DNA from: Gammaproteobacteria bacterium RIFCSPHIGHO2_12_FULL_63_22
GTDB lineage: Bacteria; Pseudomonadota; Gammaproteobacteria; Xanthomonadales; Xanthomonadaceae
NCBI GenBank assembly: GCA_001801685.1
Contig: MGYJ01000067.1
Coordinates: 1-64,000, forward strand
Length of the DNA stretch: 64,000 nucleotides
Reading direction: 5' to 3'
The notes under the pieces were generated by a model. It saw nothing but the letters and a program-made list of their open reading frames with translations. It did not search any database and was not told the origin of the DNA. Below are positions 25,942-35,063 of the stretch, in pieces; within the stretch, counting starts at the first letter, position 1, and each line of letters opens with the position of its first letter. The position numbers and the translations under genes were made by a program.

Positions 25942-27066
25942 TCAGCCGTCGCAATCCGCGCGAAGCGAAAGCGCGCTGGCAACATCGCGCCAGTCAAACG
26001 CCGCTACCGCCATGTCGTCGTGCACCGCATAGAAGACGCCTTGCGGGAAGCGACTGGTCGCGGCCTGGTGCAGCCACACGCCATCGGTGTTGGCGACCGT
26101 GTTGCCGGCGAAGGCGCCGAGCGGTGCGAGGGTCTGGCGGTCGTAGACGTGGAACAGGCTGCGGTCCTTGAACTGGTCGGTCGCCAGCCAGTAGCCGCTG
26201 CCATCCGGGCAGGTCCATAGTGCGATGCCTTCCGCCTGCGCCTTGAACTGGCCCAGGCCGATCGTTCGCCCGCGATATTCGCCCGACAGACTGTACTCGC
26301 GCACTGCCGTGCCCGTGACGGTGTCCTCTTCGGAAACCAACAGGCGGTCGTGGGCTGGATCGCCCCAGAGCGATTCGGGAATCCGGATGGCGCCGGCCTC
26401 GGTGATGTCGCCATGGGTTCCGCCAAGCTCGGCGACTACGGCACTGCCATCGGTGCGCACGCGGTAGCGATGGATGCGCTTGTCGAGACGGGCCAGTGGC
26501 GGAACGATGCTGTCGCCGCGCGCGTCAGTGCCGGCCATGTAGGCGTCGGTCACCAGCACATCGCGTTCGCCGCCCGCCAATTCGCGCACCCACAATCCGT
26601 AAGGCTGCTGCAGTTCGCGCTCGCCGAAGGTGGCAAGGCTAGCCAGGCCGGGCAGCGAGAGCACTTGCACGCGCCGGTTGTCGCGCTCGACCACGAACAG
26701 CAGGTCGCCCGACACCGCGACGCCGTTGGGCCGCTGGAACTGTCCCGCCCCGGTTCCGACCGTACCCACGCCACGCAAGGTGGCGCCGGTATCACCGTCG
26801 TACAGCACCAGGCCCTTGCCTTCCTTTGCGGTGGCGAACAACCAGACCTTTCCTTCGGGCGATGTCCATGATGCAGGCGAGTCGATGTTGTCGAGAGGCG
26901 TGCGTGCCGTGATGAATGCCTCGGCCACGGTGGCGTGGTTGATGCCCGACCCGGCCAGCGTCGGCTCGGCGCCTGCAATTTCATCGGGTTCGCGCACCGC
27001 AGTCAGGGGTGCACACGCAGAAACCACGATCAACGAAACGACAAGGGCGGAATGACGGGGGCGCAT
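25942..27066 (-). CDS. Phytase-like beta-propeller lipoprotein
   Basis: 374 aa. The ATG at 27066 gives a lipoprotein signal with lipobox VVSAC. The mature protein looks like the six-bladed beta-propeller phytase family: T-P-L-D-N-I-D-S-P-A-S-W near the start, GVGTVGTGAGQFQRPNGVAV in the middle, and a late V-A-N-T-D-G-V-W-L. Such enzymes release phosphate from phytate using calcium, but some relatives are NHL-like sugar or lipid lactonases. It is divergent from the TonB-dependent receptor at 27203, 136 bp away, suggesting coupled cleavage and uptake. An upstream start at 27144 would push the signal inside. Confidence 0.8.
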   Translation of the reverse strand: MRPRHSALVVSLIVVSACAPLTAVREPDEIAGAEPTLAGSGINHATVAEAFITARTPLDNIDSPASWTSPEGKVWLFATAKEGKGLVLYDGDTGATLRGVGTVGTGAGQFQRPNGVAVSGDLLFVVERDNRRVQVLSLPGLASLATFGERELQQPYGLWVRELAGGERDVLVTDAYMAGTDARGDSIVPPLARLDKRIHRYRVRTDGSAVVAELGGTHGDITEAGAIRIPESLWGDPAHDRLLVSEEDTVTGTAVREYSLSGEYRGRTIGLGQFKAQAEGIALWTCPDGSGYWLATDQFKDRSLFHVYDRQTLAPLGAFAGNTVANTDGVWLHQAATSRFPQGVFYAVHDDMAVAAFDWRDVASALSLRADCDG

Positions 27067-27202
27067 CAACTCTCCAGCGTGAAAAAAGTCCAACCGCCTT
27101 TTTATCGAATCATTGCGACAATGTGATTGCAGTCTGGCTGTCATTTATTCGACACCGGCGGTGCGTACAAATCCGGGGTTTATCCACTCCGGAATTCCAC
27201 TG

Positions 27203-29482
27203 ATGAAGAAGCACCTGCTCGCGCGCAGCCTGTCCCAGGCTCTTTCCACCGCCGCACTCCTGGTTGTCGCCGGCGCTGCCGGCGCGCAGGCAACCGCGCC
27301 GGACGGCGCCGAGCCGACCAAACTCGATACCGTGCAGGTAGTGGGCGAAATCAGCTATCGCGACCGGGCCGAAGAGCCGGCGACGCTGGTCTATGACCTC
27401 GACTATTTCCAGCGCTTCGAGCCGCTGACGGTGGGCGACATGCTCAAGCGCGTGCCCAGCGTCGCCTTCCTTTCCGACGTGCTCGAATACGACGGCGTCC
27501 GCCTGCGCGGCCTGGACCCGGGCTACACGCAGATCCTGATCAACGGCAAGCGGGTGCCGGGCGCCGGCTTCGACCGCGCGTTCTTCGTGGACCGCATTCC
27601 CGCCGAACTGGTGGAGCGCATCGAAATCGTCCGCTCGTCTTCGGCCGACCGCAGTGGCGATGCCGTCGCCGGCGCGCTGAACATCGTGCTGCGCGACGGC
27701 CTGTCGCTCGACGGCGGCTACCTGCGCCTGGGCGCGCTGCATTACAACGATGGCGAAGTCGAACCCACGGTGGGCATGGTCTGGGGCGGCGAAGCCCTGG
27801 GCGGCAACCTGTTGCTTGGATTCAATCGCCAGGGCCGTCGCAACCCCAAGGAAAAATTCAGCCAGCGCTTCGACGAGCCGGGCGGCACGCTCGACAACGT
27901 GGAAGTGCAGACCGACGTTCGCAGCGGCGATGACACGTCCTTCAATGCCGACTACCGCGCCAACATCGGCGAAGGCCAGCTCGCACTCAGCGCGTTCTTC
28001 GTGCGCACCGACCGCCTGCAGGACGAGGACTCGCTGGAATACGCCGATGGCATACAAACGGCGCCCAACCTGCTCAGCGTGAACGACAACGACCTGGACA
28101 TCCGGACCGACAACTTCTCGTTCGGCGTGGATTACGGCGTGCCGTCCTTCGGCGGCCAGACGCGCTTCCGGATCGGCTTCGCCGGCATCGATGACGAGCA
28201 GTATGAATTCGAGGATGAATACGAGTACCTGCGCGACGGCATCCCGTTTCCCGAAGACGACCGTTACACGGGGGACCGGACCTACACCGATCTGCGCGAC
28301 CGCGAACTGTCCTTCGAGCTTCGCCACGAACGCGACGTGGGCGAAAGCGAGCTTCGCTTCGGCGTCGAAGTAACCCGCAAGGAACGCGAGACGTCGGTGC
28401 TGACCGACCGCAACCGCATCACCATTCCCAACGCGCCCACGCCGCGGCCAGCGATACCGGGCACCTTCGGCCCGTACCTGCCGCTGGCCGGTGGATTGAA
28501 CCGCGTCGAGGAAAAGCGCATCGAACCGTTCGTGCGGCTCGATGGCGAACAGGGCGCGATGGAATGGGAGATCGGCCTGCGCTACCAGTACACCGACGTC
28601 AGCATCCACGACTACACGGTTGATCCTGGCCTTGAAAGCAGCGACAACGACTACGGTGTCGTCCTGCCCTCGGGCCACCTGCGCTGGAATCTCGACGACA
28701 ACTCGCGCCTGACTGCCTCGATTGCACGCACCATGCGGCGCCCGAATTTCGACCAGGTTTCACCGGCGCTGCTGTTGGCAGAACTCGGCGACAACGATCT
28801 GCTCGGTAATCCGGACCTGAAGCCCGAAGACGCCTGGGGCGTCGACCTCGGCTGGGAACGCCGTCTCGGCCGCCGCGGCGTGGTTGGCCTGAACTTCTTC
28901 TACCGCGACATCAAGGACCTGATCGAGATCGTCAATACCGGTGAAGAGGGCGACGAGGGTGAGGACACTTTCGTACTGCAGCCGCGCAACGCCGGGGACG
29001 GCCAGGTCTGGGGCGCCGAGTTCGATCTTTCGACGCCGCTGTCGGCACTGGGACTGGACAATACCGGCGTCTTCCTCAACTACTCCTGGCTCGACAGCGA
29101 AATTGAAGACGTGTTCGGCACGCGCCGCTTCAACGACCAGTCCGGCCACGTGTTGAATGTTGGTTTCATCCAGGAGCTGCCGGAGCTTGCCGCTTCCTTC
29201 GGCGTGACGTATCGCGAACAGGGCGACGCCTTCGGCCGTATCGTCGGTGAAGAGGTCCGCACGACTTATGACGGCGACCTGGAAGCCTATGTCGAGAAAC
29301 GCTTCGGTACCCAATGGACGCTGCGGTTCACCGGCTCCAACCTGTTGAACGCCTCGAAGAGCGAAGTCTTCGACAAATTCAGCACGATTGCCGACCAGAT
29401 CGATCGCAGCCATGACGAGTACGAACTGGAGAACGAGGTGGGCGGTCGCGTGTACCAGATGGTGGTGCGCTATTCCTTCTGA
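27203..29482 (+). CDS. TonB-dependent receptor
   Basis: Outer-membrane active transporter of 759 aa. Signal peptide about residues 1-28 (ending GAAGAQA), then a plug domain (LTVGDMLKRVPSVAFLSD, VRLRGLDPGYTQILINGKRV) and a C-terminal beta-barrel ending in Tyr-Ser-Phe. The substrate cannot be read from sequence. The divergent phytase-like gene suggests uptake of an inositol phosphate, an iron chelate or another phosphate ester, as an inference. The chosen ATG at 27203 begins the signal. Confidence 0.9.
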   Translation: MKKHLLARSLSQALSTAALLVVAGAAGAQATAPDGAEPTKLDTVQVVGEISYRDRAEEPATLVYDLDYFQRFEPLTVGDMLKRVPSVAFLSDVLEYDGVRLRGLDPGYTQILINGKRVPGAGFDRAFFVDRIPAELVERIEIVRSSSADRSGDAVAGALNIVLRDGLSLDGGYLRLGALHYNDGEVEPTVGMVWGGEALGGNLLLGFNRQGRRNPKEKFSQRFDEPGGTLDNVEVQTDVRSGDDTSFNADYRANIGEGQLALSAFFVRTDRLQDEDSLEYADGIQTAPNLLSVNDNDLDIRTDNFSFGVDYGVPSFGGQTRFRIGFAGIDDEQYEFEDEYEYLRDGIPFPEDDRYTGDRTYTDLRDRELSFELRHERDVGESELRFGVEVTRKERETSVLTDRNRITIPNAPTPRPAIPGTFGPYLPLAGGLNRVEEKRIEPFVRLDGEQGAMEWEIGLRYQYTDVSIHDYTVDPGLESSDNDYGVVLPSGHLRWNLDDNSRLTASIARTMRRPNFDQVSPALLLAELGDNDLLGNPDLKPEDAWGVDLGWERRLGRRGVVGLNFFYRDIKDLIEIVNTGEEGDEGEDTFVLQPRNAGDGQVWGAEFDLSTPLSALGLDNTGVFLNYSWLDSEIEDVFGTRRFNDQSGHVLNVGFIQELPELAASFGVTYREQGDAFGRIVGEEVRTTYDGDLEAYVEKRFGTQWTLRFTGSNLLNASKSEVFDKFSTIADQIDRSHDEYELENEVGGRVYQMVVRYSF

Positions 29483-29579
29483 TCGCAATTCCTTGAAGTC
29501 GGTCACAACCTGAACGGGGCCGGCATCGGATAGTACGGATGCACTACCCGACCCCCTAACCCGCGCGAAGGTTTCATCC

Positions 29580-31304
29580 ATGTCTGCCCCCCGAACCTGG
29601 ATGTTTGCCTTGGGCCTGGTGGCGTTGGCCACGATGGCGGCGAACTACGAGAAGTTGTTCGAATCCACCGAGCGGGTTCGCCCGCCTGCCGCGTCCACCT
29701 CGCCCGGCCGGGTAACGGCGAACAAGGGCAACCCCGGCAAGCCGGTCAAACCCAGCATCACCATCGGCGAAGCATCGCGCTTCCTCAACCAGGCGACCTT
29801 CGGCCCGACCGAAGTCGAAGCGATGGCGCTGACCGGCAGCACGTACAGCAACTGGATCAACAACCAGTTCACGCTGCCACGCTCGTCGCATTACTCGCAT
29901 GTGCTGTACCTCAAGTCGCAGGGCGTGAACATCGACGACTTCAGCAACCAGCATGCCGTGGAATCGTTCTGGAAACAGGCGATTACCGGGCCGGATCAAT
30001 TGCGCCAGCGGGTGACCTGGGGACTGAGCCAGATCTTCGTGGTCGGCGACGTCAACAACATCCGCAACGCGTCCTACTACGACCTGCTCGCCGCCAATGC
30101 CTTCGGCAACTACCGCACGCTGCTGGAGGAAGTGACGCTGTCGCCGGCGATGGGTTATTGGCTTTCGCACATCGGCAACAAGAAGGAAGACCTGGCGACC
30201 GGCCGGCTGCCGGATGAAAACTACGCGCGCGAAGTGATGCAGCTCTTCAGCATCGGGCTGTGGAAACTCAACCCCGACGGCACCCGCATGCTGGACGGAC
30301 TGGGCAAACCCATTCCAACCTATGGCCAGGAAGACATCCGCGGCATGGCCAAGGTGTTGACGGGCTGGACCTATGCCGGCTGCAACCCGGCCACTGAATC
30401 CTGGTATTGCTTCGACTCCGCGCGGTCCGGCTACTACCGCACCTACGCCGACATCACCACGCAGATGGCGCCGCTCGAGGCCTATCACTCGACGGTGCAG
30501 AAGAGCATCGTCAATGGCGTGGTGATTCCGGCCGGCGGCACGGCGCGCAGCGACCTGAAGATCGCGCTCGACACTTTGTTCAACCATCCCAACGTCGGCC
30601 CCTTCATTGGCCGGCAACTGATCCAGCGCCTGGTCAAATCCAATCCCTCGCCGCAGTATGTTGGTCGCGTTGCAGCGGCCTTCGCCAACAATGGCAGTGG
30701 CGTGCGCGGCGACATGCAGGCGGTGATCCGCGCCGTGTTGCTCGATACCGAAGCGCGCGACGTGACCCAGACCCAGACGCAAACCGCCGGGCGCCTGCGC
30801 GAGCCGGTGCAGATGCTGGCCCAGTATTTCCGCGTGTTCACCACGCCGCCCAGTGACGGCCGCTTCGACTTCAATGTCTGGTGGATGGAGTCGGTGTTCC
30901 AGCAGCGCCCGCTCAGCTCGCCCAGCGTGTTCAATTTCTACAGCCCGAATTTCCTGCCGCCCGGCGAGATGTCGCAAAATGTGATTTATGGCCCGGAGTT
31001 CCAGATCCTGCATGAAGGCACGGTCGTGGACGGCTACAACTTCATCGAATACTTCGTGATGAACGAGGTGGATGGCGTCACTGGCTATCGGCACAACTAC
31101 GCGGCGCTGGAATCCCTGGCCGGCAACCCCGGCGCGCTGGTGGACAAGCTGAGCCTGTTGTTGACTGGCAGCCGGCTGTCATCCGCCTCTCGCACGATCA
31201 TCGTGGATGCGGTGGGCAAGGTTTCGTCGAGCCAGCCCAAGGACCGGGTGAAGATGGCGCTGATGCTTTTCGAAATCGCGCCCGACTACAAGGTGCAGAA
31301 ATGA
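29580..31304 (+). CDS. DUF1800 family protein
   Basis: 574-aa exported protein with an N-terminal hydrophobic segment (about residues 5-20). DUF1800 features are clear: SRFLNQATFGPTEVEAMALT near the N-terminus, then W-K-Q-A-I-T-G-P-D-Q-L-R-Q-R-V and N-Y-A-R-E-V-M-Q-L-F-S-I-G-L. Proteins of this family occur paired with DUF1501 proteins; their function is unproven. The stop overlaps the start of the DUF1501 gene by 4 bp (ATGA), so the two are translationally coupled. Confidence 0.92.
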   Translation: MSAPRTWMFALGLVALATMAANYEKLFESTERVRPPAASTSPGRVTANKGNPGKPVKPSITIGEASRFLNQATFGPTEVEAMALTGSTYSNWINNQFTLPRSSHYSHVLYLKSQGVNIDDFSNQHAVESFWKQAITGPDQLRQRVTWGLSQIFVVGDVNNIRNASYYDLLAANAFGNYRTLLEEVTLSPAMGYWLSHIGNKKEDLATGRLPDENYAREVMQLFSIGLWKLNPDGTRMLDGLGKPIPTYGQEDIRGMAKVLTGWTYAGCNPATESWYCFDSARSGYYRTYADITTQMAPLEAYHSTVQKSIVNGVVIPAGGTARSDLKIALDTLFNHPNVGPFIGRQLIQRLVKSNPSPQYVGRVAAAFANNGSGVRGDMQAVIRAVLLDTEARDVTQTQTQTAGRLREPVQMLAQYFRVFTTPPSDGRFDFNVWWMESVFQQRPLSSPSVFNFYSPNFLPPGEMSQNVIYGPEFQILHEGTVVDGYNFIEYFVMNEVDGVTGYRHNYAALESLAGNPGALVDKLSLLLTGSRLSSASRTIIVDAVGKVSSSQPKDRVKMALMLFEIAPDYKVQK

Positions 31305-32782
31305 ACTTGCCCGGCAACAAGGATATCCAGCGACTGCTGGACGAGGAAAAATCGCTGCGCTCACGCCGGCAGTTCCTGATGTCGGCGGCAGGCGTGGCCG
31401 GCATGGGCGCGCTGGGAAGTTTTGGCTTCAGCCTCAATTCGCTGGCGGCGGCCGCGACCCTATCGGGCAGCGCGCTGCCGACCGATTACAAGGCGCTGGT
31501 GTGCTTCTTCATGTTCGGCGGCAACGACAACGGCAATACCCTGATTCCGTCCGACCAGACCACCTACAACTCGTACGTGATGGGGCGCGAGGGCTCGCTG
31601 ACGCGACCGCTCGGCATCACCCGCCTGCGCGAAGAGTTGCTGCCCCTGGTGACGCCTTCGATGACCGATGGTCGCCAGGTCGGCTTGCCGCCGGAAATGT
31701 CGCGACTGAAAGCGCTGTACGACCAGGGCAAGGTCGCGATCCTGCCCAACGTGGGCGTGCTGGCGCATCCGACCACGCGCACGCAGTACCAGTCCAAGAC
31801 CATTGAACTGCCGCCGCAATTGTTTTCGCATTCCGACCAGCAGCGCTTCTGGCAGTTGGGCGTGCCCAACTACACCACGCTTACGGGCTGGGCCGGCCGC
31901 ATGGGCGACTTGCTGGCCGCGGCCAACACGTCGGCGGCGGTGTCGATGTGCGTGTCGTTGAATGGCAACAATGCCTGGCAGGTCGGCAATTCCGTCTTGC
32001 CCTACCCGATCAATTCCGAAACCGGCGCGGCCGAATTCTGGTCGTTCTGGAACAGCACGCGGCGCAACGCGATGAACGCGCTGAACGCCGACCCGCGCAC
32101 CGGCAACATGCTCGAGCGCCAGGCGTCACGCGTGTACAACCGCGCCGTGTCGGCGCAGGACCTGATGCGCACCTCGCTGGCCGCAGGCATGAACTTCGAT
32201 GACCTCTTCACCGGCGTGCCGGGCGACATCGACCCGGGCCTGGTCGAGGACTACATGGAAGTGCAGGAAAATTTCAAGATGATTGCGCGCATGGTCGATT
32301 CGCGCGATCGCCTGGGCCACAAGCGGCAGATCTACTTCGTCGGCCTGGGCGGCTTCGATGACCACGACAGCCTGGCCGACCACGGCGATCGCCTGCGCAT
32401 CGTCTCCGACCATATGGCTGCTTTCTATGCGGCCACGGTGCGCATGGGCATCCAGGACAAGGTGGTGACCTTCACCGCATCGGACTTCGGCCGCACGCTC
32501 AAGAGCAACGGCAGCGGCTCCGACCACGGCTGGGGCTCGCATCATTTCGCGATGGGCGGATCGGTGTTGGGCGGCGACCTGTACGGCAGCTTCCCGTCAC
32601 TGGACATTGCCGGCCCGAATTCCGTGGAAGCGCAAGGGCAGTTGCTGCCCTCGACTTCCGTGGACGAATACGCCGCCACGCTGGCCAAATGGTACGGCGT
32701 TTCCAGCAGCGACATCCCGCTGGTGATCCCCAACATCGGCCGCTTTGCGCGGCCGGACCTGGGCTTCCTGCCGCCGGTCTAG
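31301..32782 (+). CDS. DUF1501 family protein, Tat-exported
   Basis: 493 aa. A twin-arginine signal is visible (LRSRRQFLMSAAGVAGMGAL), predicting export in folded form. The body is DUF1501, related to alkaline phosphatase/sulfatase-fold proteins: LVCFFMFGGNDNGNTLIP at the start of the fold and F-T-A-S-D-F-G-R-T and D-H-G-W-G-S-H-H near the C-terminus, which look like metal-binding segments. It works with the upstream DUF1800 protein by genetic coupling. The reaction is unknown. It ends 1 bp before the convergent dac gene. Confidence 0.92.
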   Translation: MNLPGNKDIQRLLDEEKSLRSRRQFLMSAAGVAGMGALGSFGFSLNSLAAAATLSGSALPTDYKALVCFFMFGGNDNGNTLIPSDQTTYNSYVMGREGSLTRPLGITRLREELLPLVTPSMTDGRQVGLPPEMSRLKALYDQGKVAILPNVGVLAHPTTRTQYQSKTIELPPQLFSHSDQQRFWQLGVPNYTTLTGWAGRMGDLLAAANTSAAVSMCVSLNGNNAWQVGNSVLPYPINSETGAAEFWSFWNSTRRNAMNALNADPRTGNMLERQASRVYNRAVSAQDLMRTSLAAGMNFDDLFTGVPGDIDPGLVEDYMEVQENFKMIARMVDSRDRLGHKRQIYFVGLGGFDDHDSLADHGDRLRIVSDHMAAFYAATVRMGIQDKVVTFTASDFGRTLKSNGSGSDHGWGSHHFAMGGSVLGGDLYGSFPSLDIAGPNSVEAQGQLLPSTSVDEYAATLAKWYGVSSSDIPLVIPNIGRFARPDLGFLPPV

Positions 32783-32783
32783 A

Positions 32784-34007
32784 TCAGGAGCGCCACCACA
32801 GCAGGAAGCTGTGCCACAGGCGCTTGAAGATGTTGGCTTTCTCGCTGGCCTGCAATGCCACCAGCGGGCGCTCGGCAATCAGCTTGCCATCCAGCGTTAC
32901 ACGCAACTTGCCAATGACCTGGCCCTTGGTAATCGGGGCGATCAGCGTCTTGGCCACGTCCATGGTCGGCTTGAGCTGCGCATAGCGGCCGCGCTCGACC
33001 GAAATTACCAGCGGCGCGGTGATGCCCAGGTCGATCTGGTTGACGGTGCCCTTCCAGACTTTGTGCGTGGCGATCTTTGCATTGGCCGCATACAACTGGT
33101 GCGATTCGAAGAAGCGGAAGCCCCACTCGAGCAAGTTGAGGTTGCCGTTCTCGCGCAGGCGGAAGCCTTCGCCCTGCGACTTGGCATCGATGCCCATCAC
33201 CACGGACACGAAACGCTGGTCGTCGCGCTTGGCCGAGGCCAGCAGGCAGTAACCCGCCGTGGAGGTGTGGCCGGTCTTGATGCCGTCCACGCCGCTGCCT
33301 TCGCGCCACAGCAAGCCGTTGCGGTTGTGCTGGGTGATGGTGCCGACCGTGTATTCCTTGATGCTGTTGTAGGCGTAGGTTTCCGGGAAGTCTCGGATCA
33401 TTGCGCGGCCCAGCAGGGCCAGGTCACGCGCGGTGGTGTAATGGTTTTCCGCGGGCAGGCCGTGCGCGTTGACGAAGTTGCTGTTGTTCATGCCGATGCG
33501 CTTGGCATAGAGGTTCATCAGCGCGGCGAAGGCTTCGTGGCTGCCAGCGACGTGTTCGGCGATGGCGATGGCGGCGTCATTGCCCGACTGCACCGACAGG
33601 CCTTTCTCGATGTCGCTCATCTTGACGCGGCTGTTGAGTTCGAAGCCGCTGTAGCTGCCATCGGTGCCGGCGCCACCTTCGCGCCAGGCGCGTTCGCTGA
33701 TGGTGACCATGTCATCGTGCTTGATCTTGCCGTTCTTGACTTCGGCCGCAGCGACATAGGACGTCATCACCTTGGTGATGCTGGCCGGTTCCATGCGTGC
33801 ATCGATGTTTTCGCCTGCCAGGATCTGGCCGGTGTCGTAATCCATCAGCAACCAGGCCTTGGCGCCGGTCGGCACGGGCGGCGGCGGCACCGGCATGGCG
33901 GTGGGAATCGGCGCGTCGGGTTGCGGCGTGGGGGTCGGGGTCTGGGCTGCGGCAACGGTAACAAGTGCCGCGCTCAGCGCAGCCAGCATCAATCGGGGAA
34001 AGCGCAT
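32784..34007 (-). CDS. dacC: D-alanyl-D-alanine carboxypeptidase (PBP5/6 family)
   Basis: Periplasmic penicillin-binding protein of 407 aa trimming D-Ala from peptidoglycan side chains. A signal peptide (residues 1-21) is followed by the S11 domain with SxxK in ASITKVM, SxN in QSGNDAAIA, and KTG in GIKTGHTS, then a C-terminal beta-domain and an amphipathic end for membrane attachment. Symbols dacA and dacC are used interchangeably for such homologues. It lies downstream of rlpA with a 63-bp gap. The usual next neighbour ybeD is missing here. Confidence 0.93.
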   Translation of the reverse strand: MRFPRLMLAALSAALVTVAAAQTPTPTPQPDAPIPTAMPVPPPPVPTGAKAWLLMDYDTGQILAGENIDARMEPASITKVMTSYVAAAEVKNGKIKHDDMVTISERAWREGGAGTDGSYSGFELNSRVKMSDIEKGLSVQSGNDAAIAIAEHVAGSHEAFAALMNLYAKRIGMNNSNFVNAHGLPAENHYTTARDLALLGRAMIRDFPETYAYNSIKEYTVGTITQHNRNGLLWREGSGVDGIKTGHTSTAGYCLLASAKRDDQRFVSVVMGIDAKSQGEGFRLRENGNLNLLEWGFRFFESHQLYAANAKIATHKVWKGTVNQIDLGITAPLVISVERGRYAQLKPTMDVAKTLIAPITKGQVIGKLRVTLDGKLIAERPLVALQASEKANIFKRLWHSFLLWWRS

Positions 34008-34070
34008 CGAGGGGAAACTCCGGAAACTGGGGCCTGGGTGGGCCTGGAAAGTGAGGTCAATTCTACGGAC

Positions 34071-35063
34071 TTATTGGCTTAAAACACGTGGATTCAGAAC
34101 ACCCAGCCCGCGCAGGCGAGCCAGGACGCCATCCATGTCATCCCAGTCCACGGGACCGATCCGCACCCGCCAGACATCGCGCCCGTCCACTTCGGCATGG
34201 TCCACGTCCACGCGGCCGACGCCGCCTTCCTCGAGACGGTCGGCCAGCCTGCGGGCATTGGATTTTTCGCCGAAACTGCCGGCCTGAATGATCGCCGGGT
34301 CACCGGTGCGCAGCCGACTCTCGGCCCCGACCGCAGCCGCTTCCGGGCGAGCTTCAACTGCCGCTTGGCGATCGCGCGGGCCACTCTCGCCCGGGCCCAC
34401 CGCTTCGAGCTCTACCCTCGCCGTTCCCGTGCGATCGACACCCAGCTTTACGGCGGCGGCGTAACTCAGGTCCATCACCCGGCCCGCATGGAAGGGGCCG
34501 CGGTCATTCACGCGGACGATCAAGCTGCGTCCGTTGTCGAGATTGGTGACGCGCACATAGCTCGGCAGCGGCAGCGTCTTGTGCGCGGCAGTGAAGGAAC
34601 AGATGTCGTACAACTCGCCGCTGGAGGTGGCGCGGCCATTGAACTTGGTGCCGTACCACGAAGCCAGGCCGCGTTCGCGGAAGCCCTTCGAACTGTCGAG
34701 CACGTGGTAGCTCTTGCCGAGCACCTTGTACGGCGAGCGGTTGCCCTGGCGCGCGCGTGGTTCGTCGCGCGGCACCGGTTCGACCAATCCGCTGATGTCG
34801 ATGGCCGAGCTCGGGCCGCCATCGGCCACGCCGGGCGCGTACAGGCCACCTGCGGTGTAGTCGCTGTCGAGGTGTTCGCGGGTCGGGGCGCAGGGATTGA
34901 TGGCTTTGGCGGGCGCGGCGTCCACGCGACGCGCCGGCGACGCGCGCGCCGTGAAAGTCGGCTCGCGCGATTGCACGCCCGAATTCGTGGGACGCGGTGG
35001 CGAACTGTTGCAGGCGGCGAGAAGCGCGACGATCAGCATCGTCGGTGCAGCGTGCAACCTCAA
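34071..35063 (-). CDS. rlpA: Septal ring lytic transglycosylase RlpA, lipoprotein
   Basis: 330 aa. Lipoprotein signal with lipobox LLAAC (Cys about residue 18). A double-psi beta-barrel follows: ERGLASWYGTKFNGRATSSG, then R-V-T-N-L-D-N-G-R-S and V-N-D-R-G-P-F. A C-terminal SPOR domain (about residues 255-330) should bind denuded septal glycan. The enzyme cleaves such glycan strands during division. Its start overlaps the mltB stop by 4 bp. Confidence 0.93.
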   Translation of the reverse strand: MRLHAAPTMLIVALLAACNSSPPRPTNSGVQSREPTFTARASPARRVDAAPAKAINPCAPTREHLDSDYTAGGLYAPGVADGGPSSAIDISGLVEPVPRDEPRARQGNRSPYKVLGKSYHVLDSSKGFRERGLASWYGTKFNGRATSSGELYDICSFTAAHKTLPLPSYVRVTNLDNGRSLIVRVNDRGPFHAGRVMDLSYAAAVKLGVDRTGTARVELEAVGPGESGPRDRQAAVEARPEAAAVGAESRLRTGDPAIIQAGSFGEKSNARRLADRLEEGGVGRVDVDHAEVDGRDVWRVRIGPVDWDDMDGVLARLRGLGVLNPRVLSQ

